A stretch of DNA of 34,805 nt, taken from contig JASMLP010000111.1 of NCBI GenBank assembly GCA_030748635.1, forward strand, positions 1 to 34,805. The letters are read 5' to 3'. The notes beneath the pieces were generated by a model. That model had not been told where the DNA came from, did no database searches, and saw only the letters and a program-made list of their open reading frames with translations. The stretch's first letter is position 1; each line of letters opens with the position of its first letter. The translations under genes and the position numbers were made by a program. Origin of the DNA: Planctomycetota bacterium. Its GTDB lineage: Bacteria; Planctomycetota; JACQVV01; JASMLP01. Below are positions 7,537 through 17,000 of this stretch, in pieces.

Positions 7537-8499
7537 CCCGTACGGCTACGTCCTATTCCCGTCCCCAAACCCTGGGGGGGGAAATACCTTGGACGTTGGA
7601 TCGGATCTCCCTCGGGCCTTGACGACCCCATCGGCGAAAGGTGGGAGATCTCCGGTCTCGCTGAGCGACCTTCGATCATCGAGGAACCGGGCCACCCTTT
7701 TCGAGGAAAAACGCTCCCTGAATGGGTCGCAACGGATCCCAAATCGATTCTCGGTTCACCACTCCCCACCCCATCAAAATTTCCTCTTCTCTTGAAGTTT
7801 ATCGACTCCAACCGCCCCCTATCGATTCAAGTCCACCCGAAAAACCCTCCCTCTGGAGAGTTTCCCAAAGCCGAAAGTTGGGTCATCCTTGAATGCGAAC
7901 CGGACTCGGTTCTCTACCTCGGCTTCAAAAATCCGATGGATCGGAACGACATTCGCCAGCGAACACTGGAAGGAACTCTTCCCGATCTGCTCCAAGAAAT
8001 TCCGGTCCATAAGGGGGATTGCTTCTTCGTACCCCCCGGAACGGTTCACGCAATCGGAAAAGGCATTCTCCTGGCAGAAATCCAACAAAGTTCCGACACA
8101 ACCTATCGACTCTATGACTGGGGATTTACCGATCCCCAGGGCCGTTCACGTCCTATTCACCTGGAGGAAGCGCTCGCTTGCATCGACACGACCCCTTGGA
8201 ACAACGACTATCTTCTCACCTCCACTGATTCTGAAAACGGGATTGAAAGACTTTTCGAGGGACCCCCCTTTTCCGTGGTACGGTACAATCTAGACGTTCC
8301 CCCGAAAACATCGATCCACTCCCCCGGTCGGCCGACTCTTCTCTGCGCCATCTCCGGTTCCGGACGCATCGGATGGGGGCAAGAAGAACTGCTTCTTCGG
8401 GCACCCGCATCCATATTGATTCCTGCCTCATGTCCCAGCGTGTATCGGATCGGTAACGATCCGATGACCCTTCTCTCGTTCCAACCCACAGAGTCATGA
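7516..8499 (+). CDS. manA: Mannose-6-phosphate isomerase, class I
   Basis: Interconverts mannose-6-phosphate and fructose-6-phosphate in the cytoplasm, linking glycolysis to mannose-containing glycans. The protein has 327 residues, the short class I form. The zinc-site motifs are complete: PLSIQVHP (Gln105, His107), the Glu in KAESW (Glu120), and GDCFFVPPGTVHAIGKG (His178). The substrate-site arginine is Arg198 in TYRLYDWG. The N-terminal KPWGG is also typical. There is no clear Shine-Dalgarno sequence before the ATG at 7516, and only 55 bases separate it from divergent lspA. Its stop overlaps the start of the pseudouridine synthase gene (ATGA at 8496-8499), so the two are translationally coupled even though their functions are unrelated. 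Confidence 0.93.
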   Translation: MTPASQQPVRLRPIPVPKPWGGKYLGRWIGSPSGLDDPIGERWEISGLAERPSIIEEPGHPFRGKTLPEWVATDPKSILGSPLPTPSKFPLLLKFIDSNRPLSIQVHPKNPPSGEFPKAESWVILECEPDSVLYLGFKNPMDRNDIRQRTLEGTLPDLLQEIPVHKGDCFFVPPGTVHAIGKGILLAEIQQSSDTTYRLYDWGFTDPQGRSRPIHLEEALACIDTTPWNNDYLLTSTDSENGIERLFEGPPFSVVRYNLDVPPKTSIHSPGRPTLLCAISGSGRIGWGQEELLLRAPASILIPASCPSVYRIGNDPMTLLSFQPTES

Positions 8500-9236
8500 A
8501 ACAACGCCTTCACAAAATCCTGGCGGCCGCCGGTATCGCCAGTCGTCGTGCCTGTGAAACTTACATACTTTCCGGACGTATTCAGATAGATGGCGAGGTG
8601 GTGACTACCCTGGGTACCAAGGTCGATCCAGAATCATCAGAAATTCGCTGTGACGGCCAAGTGGTCAACATTGAGCCCATGTTGACCTTCTTGATCAACA
8701 AACCCAAAGGCTATGTATGTACCAATGCCCAGGAAGAAAAACGACCTCGCGTCATCGATCTGTTCGGTAAGGTTCGTCAACGACTCTACACCGCCGGACG
8801 TCTGGATGTAGATAGCACAGGACTTCTGATCGTCACCAACGACGGTTCGCTCACCCACCGCCTCACCCATCCCAGCTTTCATGTTCCCAAGACCTATCAG
8901 GTCAAATGCCGCGGACGAATCGACAAGGACATCTTGCAAAAGATCCGCAAGGGGATCTGGCTCGCGGAAGGAAAAACCAGCCCGGCGAGAATTCGCCTCC
9001 TTTCCTGGAACCAGAAAATATCCCGACTAGAAGTCACTCTTTTCGAGGGCCGAAATCGGCAGATTCGCCGTATGTTCGCCTCCCAAGGACATCCAGTTCT
9101 CGAACTCCGACGGACTCGAGTAGGTCACCTCAGTACTCGAGGACTTCCTCAAGGACACTACCGACGACTCTCTGCGCTTGATATCGAAAAGCTCTTTCAG
9201 AAAGCCAAGCCCAAACGTCCCCCTCGAAAATCTTGA
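8496..9236 (+). CDS. rluB: RsuA/RluB-family rRNA pseudouridine synthase
   Basis: A 246-residue RNA-modifying enzyme that isomerises a uridine of rRNA; RluB of E. coli acts on 23S U2605. An N-terminal S4 RNA-binding domain covers residues ~3-60 (LHKILAAAGIASRRACE). The catalytic domain contains INKPKGYVCT (67-76), the catalytic-Asp loop GRLDVDSTGLLIVTNDG (Asp104), and the RluB/RsuA motif EGRNRQIRRMF. The tail is Lys/Arg/Pro-rich, as in many RluB proteins. RluB is preferred over RsuA because of this length and tail, but the target base cannot be proven from sequence. The start overlaps the manA stop, and a galactokinase-like gene follows 7 bases after its stop, giving a tight three-gene unit. 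Confidence 0.88.
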   Translation: MKQRLHKILAAAGIASRRACETYILSGRIQIDGEVVTTLGTKVDPESSEIRCDGQVVNIEPMLTFLINKPKGYVCTNAQEEKRPRVIDLFGKVRQRLYTAGRLDVDSTGLLIVTNDGSLTHRLTHPSFHVPKTYQVKCRGRIDKDILQKIRKGIWLAEGKTSPARIRLLSWNQKISRLEVTLFEGRNRQIRRMFASQGHPVLELRRTRVGHLSTRGLPQGHYRRLSALDIEKLFQKAKPKRPPRKS

Positions 9237-9243
9237 GGAGCCG

Positions 9244-10254
9244 ATGATTCCGTCCTCGATTCCATCTCCTCTTCCCCGACCGATGGAACGAGCGCGTGAC
9301 TCCTTTCCCCAGTACTGGGGGGATATTCCAGAGGCTGATGTGTTTGCCCCCGGCCACCTGATTCTACTTCAAGACCCGACCCGCTCGGTCACAATCACCG
9401 TGGATCATGGAATCGGAGGAGCGGGCCGACGGACCCTTCTCGCCGAAATACGTCTTCGTTCCGCCCTGGCAGGCGAAACCGTTCGGTGGTCACTCAGAGA
9501 TCCAGATTTGAACGACACCCTGGACTCCCTCCCTCGCTGGGCGCGTGGCACCATTTCACTGTGTGAGTCTCTTCGCACGGCCGGGTTCTCGATCAATCCA
9601 TTTGATGCCTTTTTTTCCAGCAACCTCCCACCGCGATGGGGGCTCGGATTTTTCGAATCACAAATGGCCGCGAGTTGGCTTCTCATCCACCAACTCTTCA
9701 ATTGCAGCCTCAAGGATTTGAAAAAAATTCATGAGAATTCAAATCTGGATGAAGATTGCCGCGGGATTATGGCCATTCTTCTCGGCCGTCGCCAGACGGC
9801 TTTACTTCACCACACCAACAATCCTTCCAAACAGGAAATTCCTTTCGATGAGCGCGACACCACGTTGGTCGTTATACCCACCGGATGGAAAGGTTCTGAA
9901 GATCCCGTAACCACTCCACTCTTTGATGAAGCCCTACACTCACTTCAGCACCAGGGACCCATAGCCCTGGCTACGTTTCTACGTAACACCCGTGAAAATC
10001 TAACGGATCAATCCATCATTGAAGAGTGTCATCAGCCGATCGATCAGTTGATTGCTCTTGCCTTGCAGGAACCCCAGGCGAAAGGCCTCATCCCGACCCA
10101 ACACGGAAAAGGTCTCGCAATCCTTACCCATCGATCCGAGGCCAAAACCCTAAAAAAACGGATCAAAAACCGCTATCACCAGGTAACGGGACTGGGAAAA
10201 CGCCGTGGCGTCCTCCTGGAAACCGGGGAGCACTTTCCCAGAATCAGTTCGTGA
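9244..10254 (+). CDS. Galactokinase-like GHMP-family protein, predicted pseudo-kinase
   Basis: A 336-residue protein I relate to galactokinase by ordered motif remnants. APGHLILLQDP (35-45) stands for APGRVNLIGEH. PPRWGLGFFESQMAA (129-143) stands for the ATP-binding PxGxGLSSSAA. CRGIMAILLGRRQTALL (172-188) stands for CGIMDQL...ALL. A C-terminal stretch TQHGKGLAIL, then KNRYHQVTGL, matches the GAGFGGC region and following helix. Key residues are gone: the catalytic Asp of GIMDQ is Ala177, the Arg of APGR is His38, and the SSS of the phosphate loop reads FES. I infer no galactokinase activity; a regulatory or scaffold role, as seen for yeast Gal80-independent Gal3-type proteins, is possible. 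The ATG at 9244 follows GAGGAG with a short 3-base spacing; 9178 would overlap rluB. The 3' end overlaps convergent purD by 11 bases. Confidence 0.62.
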   Translation: MIPSSIPSPLPRPMERARDSFPQYWGDIPEADVFAPGHLILLQDPTRSVTITVDHGIGGAGRRTLLAEIRLRSALAGETVRWSLRDPDLNDTLDSLPRWARGTISLCESLRTAGFSINPFDAFFSSNLPPRWGLGFFESQMAASWLLIHQLFNCSLKDLKKIHENSNLDEDCRGIMAILLGRRQTALLHHTNNPSKQEIPFDERDTTLVVIPTGWKGSEDPVTTPLFDEALHSLQHQGPIALATFLRNTRENLTDQSIIEECHQPIDQLIALALQEPQAKGLIPTQHGKGLAILTHRSEAKTLKKRIKNRYHQVTGLGKRRGVLLETGEHFPRISS

Positions 10255-11515
10255 GACCGCTCGCTGCGATGTCGCTACGGTAGGTCTTGCCCTCGAAATG
10301 AATTCGAGAGGCAGCCTCATAGGCCTTGGAACGGGCCCTTTGAAGGTCCTCTCCAAGAGCTGTCACGGAAAGAACCCGTCCTCCAGCCGTAATCGGTCGT
10401 TTTCGCCTCCTGGCTGTCCCACCGTGAAACACCACGACATCCTCGGCCGCCTCAGCAGATTCGATCCCTGTAATGGAATGCCCGGTAGCATAAGCACCTG
10501 GATACCCCTGAGAAGTCAAAACCAAGCAGACTGAAGGCCGCGGATCCCACTCAATCGAAACCTCATGAAGCTTATCGTTGAGTGTTGCCTCCATGAGATC
10601 CACCAGGTCTGTTCTCATCCGAACAAGAAGTGCCTGGGCTTCTGGATCTCCCAGCCGAACATTGAATTCGAGAACCTTCGGACCCTCCTCTGTCAGCATC
10701 AAACCCGCATATAAAAATCCCCGGTAGGGTATTTCTTCGACATTCAAAGCGTGAAGCAAAGGAACAAGAATCTCTCTTTCGATGCGGGCCTGAAGAGTTG
10801 GAGTGACAAAGGGAGCGGGACTGTAGGCCCCCATTCCTCCCGTATTGGGCCCTTCACCTCCATCCAGAGCGGCCTTGTGGTCCTGGCACGTTTCGAGAAT
10901 GCAAAGAGTGCGCCCATCGGTGAATGCCAGAACCGAGACTTCCTGACCCACCAAGCATTCTTCGACCAAAACCTGATCTCCAGCGCTTCCAAAAATACGC
11001 TCTTTCATGATCGTATTGATGGCATCACAAGCCTGTTCATAAGAGTGACAAACCGAAACGCCTTTCCCTGCGGCCAGACCATCCGCCTTGATCACAACCG
11101 GATCTTCCCACTCTTCCAGATATTCCTCTGCCTCTTGCGGACTGCGAAAAACCCGAAAAGCCCCAGTGGGAATCCCGTGGCGACACATCAATTCTTTACA
11201 AAAGACCTTGGATCCTTCGAGACGAGCCGCGCTTTGTGTCGGACCAAAAATGGAAAGTCCCGCCTCTTCAAAAAGGTCGACAATCCCCTCGACCAGCGGC
11301 ACTTCAGGTCCGACAACGGTAAGATCGATACCTTCGCTTCGCGCAAAACGGAGTAATCCCGCCCGGTCCTCCATCCCAAGGTCGACTTGTTGGGCTAGGG
11401 ACTCCGTTCCCGCATTTCCCGGAAGCACGTAAACCGTGTCCACCCGTGGAGAACGAGCCAATTTCCAGACAAGGGCGTGTTCACGGGCGCCACCACCCAT
11501 TACAAGGACTTTCAC
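10244..11515 (-). CDS. purD: Phosphoribosylamine-glycine ligase (GAR synthetase)
   Basis: Second step of purine synthesis: ATP-dependent joining of glycine to phosphoribosylamine. The protein has 423 residues, the normal length. It shows the N-terminal MGGGAREHALVWKLA motif, VVGPEVPLVEGIVD, the ATP-grasp core with KADGLAAGKGVSVC (near 140-155), the metal-site loop GPNTGGMGAYSPAP, and EFNVRLGDPEAQ. The start codon is GTG, set by MKVLVMGGG at the family N-terminus. It is the last gene of the long minus-strand run, 17 bases after the unknown 174-residue gene, and meets the galactokinase-like gene tail to tail. It looks like an ordinary housekeeping enzyme. Confidence 0.96.
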   Translation of the reverse strand: MKVLVMGGGAREHALVWKLARSPRVDTVYVLPGNAGTESLAQQVDLGMEDRAGLLRFARSEGIDLTVVGPEVPLVEGIVDLFEEAGLSIFGPTQSAARLEGSKVFCKELMCRHGIPTGAFRVFRSPQEAEEYLEEWEDPVVIKADGLAAGKGVSVCHSYEQACDAINTIMKERIFGSAGDQVLVEECLVGQEVSVLAFTDGRTLCILETCQDHKAALDGGEGPNTGGMGAYSPAPFVTPTLQARIEREILVPLLHALNVEEIPYRGFLYAGLMLTEEGPKVLEFNVRLGDPEAQALLVRMRTDLVDLMEATLNDKLHEVSIEWDPRPSVCLVLTSQGYPGAYATGHSITGIESAEAAEDVVVFHGGTARRRKRPITAGGRVLSVTALGEDLQRARSKAYEAASRIHFEGKTYRSDIAASGLTN

Positions 11516-11532
11516 TGGCGACTACGCTTCCT

Positions 11533-12057
11533 CTATTCCTCTAGAAAAACTTTTTCGAGAACCGATTCGATCAACTGTTCATTGAATCGGGTTCCAGTCT
11601 TGGGAGGTTGACCTCGACCATCATGTCGCACGAGAACCCAGATCAGGTTTTCCGGGTAAGACGCGTCACTCTTGGGGTCGAGCACCAAACTCAAATAGAG
11701 AAAAGGTTCTAAGCCCTTCGCGTTGTGTCGAACTCGTATTCGGCCTTTGGTGTTACTGAAGTTGATTCCCTCAGGAACAAATTCAATGTATGAGTCCTGA
11801 CACCGAAGTCTCAGCACATTGATTGTTTCGAGTTCGCCTTTTACCCCCCGACGATAATCGGCCGTACGAGCAATCAGGTTCTTGGTCATCTTGATATCTG
11901 GAACCTTGGCCACTTTTTCCTCGATGGAACGAAAGACAATAAGCACACAATCCTTGTACACAGAAAAATTCTTGCGCTGTTCTTGCTGCGCGGCTTTCTT
12001 CTGGCCGAACTTCTTGGCGAAGCGATCTTCCCAATTCGATCTCTGATCCTGACTCAC
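11533..12057 (-). CDS. Unknown protein, 174 residues, between yqeB and purD
   Basis: I do not recognise the family. The protein begins with a charged, Gln/Lys-rich helix (residues 5-30), then a soluble alpha/beta region with alternating hydrophobic strands (CVLIVFRSI; FLYLSLVLD; LIWVLVRHD) and a C-terminal helix (NEQLIESVLEKVFLEE). There is no signal peptide, membrane helix or metal-binding cysteine cluster; the only cysteines are near residues 37 and 85. The start is GTG, with AGGAAGGA about 8 bases upstream. It is tightly spaced with its neighbours: 28 bases after yqeB and 17 before purD. Position suggests co-expression, not function. Confidence 0.72.
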   Translation of the reverse strand: MSQDQRSNWEDRFAKKFGQKKAAQQEQRKNFSVYKDCVLIVFRSIEEKVAKVPDIKMTKNLIARTADYRRGVKGELETINVLRLRCQDSYIEFVPEGINFSNTKGRIRVRHNAKGLEPFLYLSLVLDPKSDASYPENLIWVLVRHDGRGQPPKTGTRFNEQLIESVLEKVFLEE

Positions 12058-12085
12058 TACATCATCCTTCCTGACTGGTGGCTGA

Positions 12086-12919
12086 TTAGTCTACCCGATC
12101 GACGCCGCAGAAGCGCCGAAGGATTGCTTCTAGGACCCCACCGGAAATAGCCAACGCCTTGTCACTCACTCGATTCCAATCGACTGAAGAGCCTCGCGGA
12201 TCGATATCCCCTACCTTTCGACCCTGAAATACCGGGAGACCGTCTCGAACCAGTCCTCGCAAAAGCCCAGAACAACGAGCTTTCACCACGTGACTCGACA
12301 CCTGGCCAACACGATCACCCCGCTGAATCTCCTCACCAATACGACGATTTCCCTGAAAAATGCCCGTCACCGGCGCCCGAAGAACCCTCTCTTCTCCGAG
12401 CCCTCCGATAATCGCCGGTCGCCCAGTTCGAGGACGCGCCGATCCTCGATCGAGCACTCGACCCAGATCGTGTCCACGATCGGTTTCCACCACATAGTGA
12501 ACATCGACTCCCGCCTCGAAGCCAGGACCCAGCCCTATAACCAGATCCGCTTGATCAATCCGTGTACCGGTATTTCGTTTGGCGAGCACCGCGTCGACAA
12601 GAACATGGGGCCTGAAGGATTGAAACGCATTCCCTTCCGGATCGACCACCAGAGGAATCCCACCCGAATTCCAGATCTTCGAAGCCTCTTCCACTTTTTC
12701 GATTCGAACCGAATGGACTCCCTCAACCACCCATCGACCCCGATCCACGCATTCGCTGAACGAAACCGTACGCCGAATAGAGAGCGGACGCTCCAGTTCC
12801 GTAAACAAAATTCGATACCCGGACCGAAAAAGGCGCAGTGCGACTCCTGAGGCCATTTCACCTGCCCCCTTGATCAGAATGCGTGGCCCTTGAAACTGGA
12901 AGTTTCGCTCCTCGGACAA
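12086..12919 (-). CDS. yqeB: YqeB-family protein of the selenium-dependent molybdenum hydroxylase system
   Basis: About 277 residues. The N-terminus, ILIKGAGEMASGVALRLFRSG, is a Rossmann-like nucleotide-binding turn. It is followed by TELERPLSIRRTVSFSECV and VEGV, the signature of the YqeB/EF2563 family. That family is known from comparative genomics to co-occur with selenium-dependent molybdenum hydroxylases (xanthine dehydrogenase-like enzymes with a labile selenium cofactor), usually with yqeC and selD. Further conserved parts are ADLVIGLGPGFEAGVDVHYVVET and the C-terminal APVTGIFQ ... RGDRVGQV region. The start appears to be TTG at 12919; there is no in-frame ATG before the nucleotide-binding motif, so this start is moderately certain. 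Here it sits 11 bases after a coiled-coil gene and is followed by the unknown protein and purD, without yqeC or a hydroxylase nearby. selA and selC at 29731-31333 agree with selenium use in this organism. Confidence 0.8.
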   Translation of the reverse strand: MSEERNFQFQGPRILIKGAGEMASGVALRLFRSGYRILFTELERPLSIRRTVSFSECVDRGRWVVEGVHSVRIEKVEEASKIWNSGGIPLVVDPEGNAFQSFRPHVLVDAVLAKRNTGTRIDQADLVIGLGPGFEAGVDVHYVVETDRGHDLGRVLDRGSARPRTGRPAIIGGLGEERVLRAPVTGIFQGNRRIGEEIQRGDRVGQVSSHVVKARCSGLLRGLVRDGLPVFQGRKVGDIDPRGSSVDWNRVSDKALAISGGVLEAILRRFCGVDRVD

Positions 12920-12930
12920 AACAACTTCGA

Positions 12931-13926
12931 TCAGTCGCTGTCGGGCTGAGAAGGCTGACCACTCGAATCACCCTTGAGTTCCCGAATCTGTTTATTCAGA
13001 AATTCAATCTGTTTTTCGAGAAACATCGAAGCCTCATCTTTCTCCGCCAACTCCTTTTTCTGGTCCTCGATCCGATTGAGGTCGAGGCTTCTGCGATATT
13101 CGATATCCACCAGTTTCTTGAGTCGCTGAACGAGTCGTTTATGAAGGCGTTCTCCCCGAGCATCCCTCTTGGACATCCCTGAAGCCAGCGCTAACCGTTC
13201 TATCTCTTCGCGTTGTCGCTTTTGTTGGGCCTGCAGGTCAGCCACCGGTTCCTGAAGCTTCTTGACTACTTCAGCAAGGATTTCATCCATGGGACGCTCC
13301 ACAAGAATGCCATCTCTTGGCACTTTCTCGAGAACACCCACCGATTTGGCCAGTGGAAGCAATATTTGCCGGAGCGCTTCCACCGATGCGGGCCTGACTC
13401 GTGGAGAAGACGACTCCTTCGATTCTCCGGAACGGGATTTCTTGGCCAACTCAGCCTTCAACCGGGCGGTTTCCTTCAGGCGACGCGATAGAGTAAGAAA
13501 AATGGCCTCCGAATCGTTGGGGCCTTCATGGCCGATCCGTTGAGCTAAGGAAACCAACAGTTTCCCGCTGTTTTTCGGTTCGCCATCGGTCGATTTTGAA
13601 CCGAGACTCTCCATCAAAGAAGTCAAAGTCTGTTCGATCCGAACCATTTGCTTTGAATCCACCTCCCGATGATCCTTGGCGGAATCAACTTGAGACTCCA
13701 GACTTTCCAGTTTTTGTACAAGCTTGATCCATACGGAAGAATCAACCCCCGAAGATCCATCCTGAGTCGAGACCTTCGAAGAAGCGTCGACCGAGGCGTC
13801 CGAAGAGCCCGTAAGAGAGACCATAAGACTGAGAATAGCAATTACAGAGAGCAAAACCCCGACCACTGGCCAGGCCAGATCTCCGGAGTTCATCTGATCT
13901 CGATTCTTCGTTTCTTCACCTGTCAT
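12931..13926 (-). CDS. Membrane-anchored coiled-coil protein of unknown function
   Basis: A 331-residue protein with a short cytoplasmic N-terminus, one membrane helix (about 18-40, AWPVVGVLLSVIAILSLMVSL) and a long, mostly helical soluble part. A Ser/Asp-rich linker (43-65) leads into coiled-coil stretches near 66-95 and 225-315 (heptad-rich, Glu/Lys/Arg/Leu). The tail is polar and ends PSQPDSD. Topology is probably N-in with the coiled coil outside the membrane. No enzymatic motif is visible. The ATG at 13926 has TAGGA 11 bases upstream. It is separated from the upstream kinase gene by 140 bases that contain a hairpin, and is 11 bases from yqeB. It may help scaffold the upstream kinase, but that is only inferred from order. 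Confidence 0.7.
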   Translation of the reverse strand: MTGEETKNRDQMNSGDLAWPVVGVLLSVIAILSLMVSLTGSSDASVDASSKVSTQDGSSGVDSSVWIKLVQKLESLESQVDSAKDHREVDSKQMVRIEQTLTSLMESLGSKSTDGEPKNSGKLLVSLAQRIGHEGPNDSEAIFLTLSRRLKETARLKAELAKKSRSGESKESSSPRVRPASVEALRQILLPLAKSVGVLEKVPRDGILVERPMDEILAEVVKKLQEPVADLQAQQKRQREEIERLALASGMSKRDARGERLHKRLVQRLKKLVDIEYRRSLDLNRIEDQKKELAEKDEASMFLEKQIEFLNKQIRELKGDSSGQPSQPDSD

Positions 13927-13979
13927 TACACTATCATTCCTATAAGAAACACTTCTCTAATTCAGAACTGTCTGGCGTC

Positions 13980-13995
13980 AGCGACTCTTGTCGCT
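13980..13995. other. Perfect short hairpin between the kinase gene and the coiled-coil gene
   Basis: AGCGAC (13980-13985), loop TCTT, and GTCGCT (13990-13995) form a 6-bp perfect stem. On the transcribed minus strand it lies 72 bases after the kinase stop. No U-run follows it, so it is not a classic rho-independent terminator. It may be an RNA processing or stability element, or a partial attenuator inside the long minus-strand run. Confidence 0.4.
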
Positions 13996-14066
13996 CAACC
14001 CAGAAGGCGAGAATTATACCTCCCCTTCGATGCTCAGGGCCCATCTCCGCAAGGAAAAGATCGCCC

Positions 14067-17000
14067 TTATCGGCAGATTTTCTGAAATTCGGAGTCCTGG
14101 TAAAGGAAATTGAATTCCTTTGCCTTCAAAGCATCCGACACCCGGTAACCATTCTTTTTCGCCAGAACCAGGTGGTCCAAAATCTTCTTTCGATCCCTTG
14201 CTCTTCCGCGGCGAGCGTGAATGCTGGCTGCAAGGTACTGCAATGGACCCGATTGAGGAAAAAACCGAATCTGAAAATGGATCGATTTGCTTGCCTGGCC
14301 CATTTCACCTTGAAGTAGCAACATCTGAATCACAGCCAACTGAAAACGCGAGTCGAGAGGGTCGGCCAGACTGGCTCGTTCGAACAGATCTTGCGCTTTG
14401 GAGTACTGACCCTGTTTCTCCATCACCCGGCCCAGTCCATAAAGAGAGAGTCCATCGATCGGATCTACCTTCAGAGCCCGTCGGTACTGATCGCCCGCCT
14501 CTTTGTACCGCTTCGCTCGATAAAGAAGATTTCCCAGAACACGACGGCATTCCAACGAACGAGAAACCTGAGGAATCGCCGCCGCAAGCAACTGAATCCC
14601 CTTGGCGAGATCGATCCGAGAAAGAATCACAGACCGTTCGAACCAAATCATCGGAACCTGAGGAGCCACTCGGGTCAAAGACTCCAGACGAGATAGGCGA
14701 TCTTCTTTTTTCCATGACAAATAAGACTTCATGATATCTCGAACGAAAGCTTCACGAGCCTGACTGTGCGCTCCAGTCAGGCGACTTTCAATCGCAGGAA
14801 TAGAGACGACTCCACGTTGTACTTGTAGCGCCAGACCGCGTGCCCCAGAAACCGCGACACTCGAATCCGCATCCTTCAAAGCCAGAAAAAGTTGGTTTAT
14901 ATCCTTTGGGTTCCCCCATCGAGCCAATGCCGTATACGCTGCGGCTCGCAAAGCGGAGTCCGAGTCTTTCAACCATTTTCGAGCCCAACTGAGTCCTCCC
15001 GAACCGGCAGCCAGAAGCACATGACCCACAGCCGCCCGGTTTCGCCAGGCTCCTACCTGGCCCGGAACCCTGGCTGCTCCCGGCCAAGTTTGAAAATTTT
15101 TCAGATAAAGAACCCCTCCCCACCGAGTCAGTGCGGGAACGTTGGGATCGATGATCAACGACTGAAAAAGGGGTTGACCGGCTTGGTTCTTGAACTTGCC
15201 TAGTGTCGCCGACAGCAAGAATCCCATCAAAATATCCTGTTGGCCCACCAGAGCCCCCTGAATTCCCGGCATCGATTCCTTCGCCAATTTTCGAAATAAC
15301 CCGACTGCCGCGATCAATCGAACCCGTCGGTCCGGGTCGCCAAGGGCATGAACCAGGGAAGAAGCGGCTTGGCTAGAGGATAATTTGGACAGCACCAGAA
15401 CAGCGTATCGTCGATGAGCTAGATCCCCGGAAACCGCCACTTCTCGAAGCAACTCCTGCCCCGAAAGGTCTCCAAGTAACGCCAATCTCCCTGCCGCAGC
15501 GAGTCTGACAATTTTCTCTGACTTCCCCAGAAGAGTTCGTAGTTGATTCTTTTCATCCTGACTTATCGAGCGATCGAGAAGAATTTTGGCAACCTGCATC
15601 GACGAGGTCCCAGTAAATCCGGTCGTTTTACTGGGAATCGTCACTTGATATCGTCCTTGGGTCATCTCCTGGATCAAAAGCCAATATCTCAGTCGATCAC
15701 GAGGAAGCGTCGAACGAAGATTTTCGATACTGGTCCAGGCCTCGCCTGTCCGAAGTCGTACCAAGCAATACATCGCAAGACGAACCGTTCCCGCCGAGCG
15801 ATAAGAATCACGACAAATTCGAACCAGCCGATGAATCGACTCGGGCTGAGTACGCAGTAATGACAACTCTTCCACCGCGCCTCGGCGTAAAGTCTGATCC
15901 AGCAGGAACAGCCACTTTCTCTCCTCTTGCTGCGCTCGTAGTTTTCGTTCCGCTTCTAAAAATGTTTCGATCCGAGTTCGCAGTCCTGAGTCGGCATTCC
16001 TCTTCGACCATGACTGAATAGTAGATCGGACCGAAGAGCCTAATCCCTGAAGAAACATCGACGACGCCCTGCGAACCTCCTCATGCGAAGAACCCAATCC
16101 GAGGAGACATTTCTCCATGCGATCCATCGGCCACATCGGTGGATCCTGCCGAGAAAACAGCTCTGGAATACCAATCAGTCGGTGGTCTAGTTTCCATGAA
16201 GACTCGAGGTTTTTGATCAACTCCTTGAGACCTTCATCCATGAACCAGTTCCATTGTCCTCGCTGACTACGTACACGCACCCACCCATCCAGCGCCCGCA
16301 CATCACTGGGGTCGACCTGAAGGGCTTTTTGATAACTTTCCTCGGCATCCTTCCAGCGACGTTGAGTCGACTGTATCTCTCCTTCAACGGTCCAAACAAT
16401 CGTTTGGAAAGGATACCGTTTTTGAAGTCGGTGAAGACGACGAAGCGCTTCCTTGTGTCGACCCAGAATCAGGTAGACATGAACTTCCTGCATCTTTGCG
16501 CGGAAATATTCAGGATAGCGAGCTTGCAACGCCTGAAGCTCCTGAATCGTTTCCATAAATCGACCCATCTTTTGCAATAGAATCGATCGCTCCATCTGGA
16601 TTTTTTGTTCAACATCGGCAGGGACACCCACCTCCTGCGCTCGGTCCAGGGTTTTCATGACCTCGGCCGGAGAGACTTTGGAAGCCAGATCTGAACGGGC
16701 TTTGATCCAGAGAGCCAGTCCACTATCAGGACGCTTCTTGAGAACCTCCGACACCAGGGATCGAGTGGATCGCCACTGACCCAAATCCATCAGTACTCTC
16801 GCTTTGAGAAGAACAAGGTCTAGAGGAGGATGGGGAGTCCGCTTCCATGAACGTTCGATACGACCCAGAGCCGCTTTCAATTCGCCCCGTTCCACCTGAA
16901 GCAAAATCTTGGAATATTCAAGTCCAGGATCTGAAGAATCCACACTTCCGGCACGATCCAGATCCTTTTCGGCCTCCTGGTCCAGGCCCAAATACAGATA

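Noticed and set aside
12086..12919. Search of YqeB and other genes for an in-frame TGA that might encode selenocysteine
   Set aside because: None of the genes I read continues past its stop into a conserved extension, so no selenoprotein is claimed in this window.
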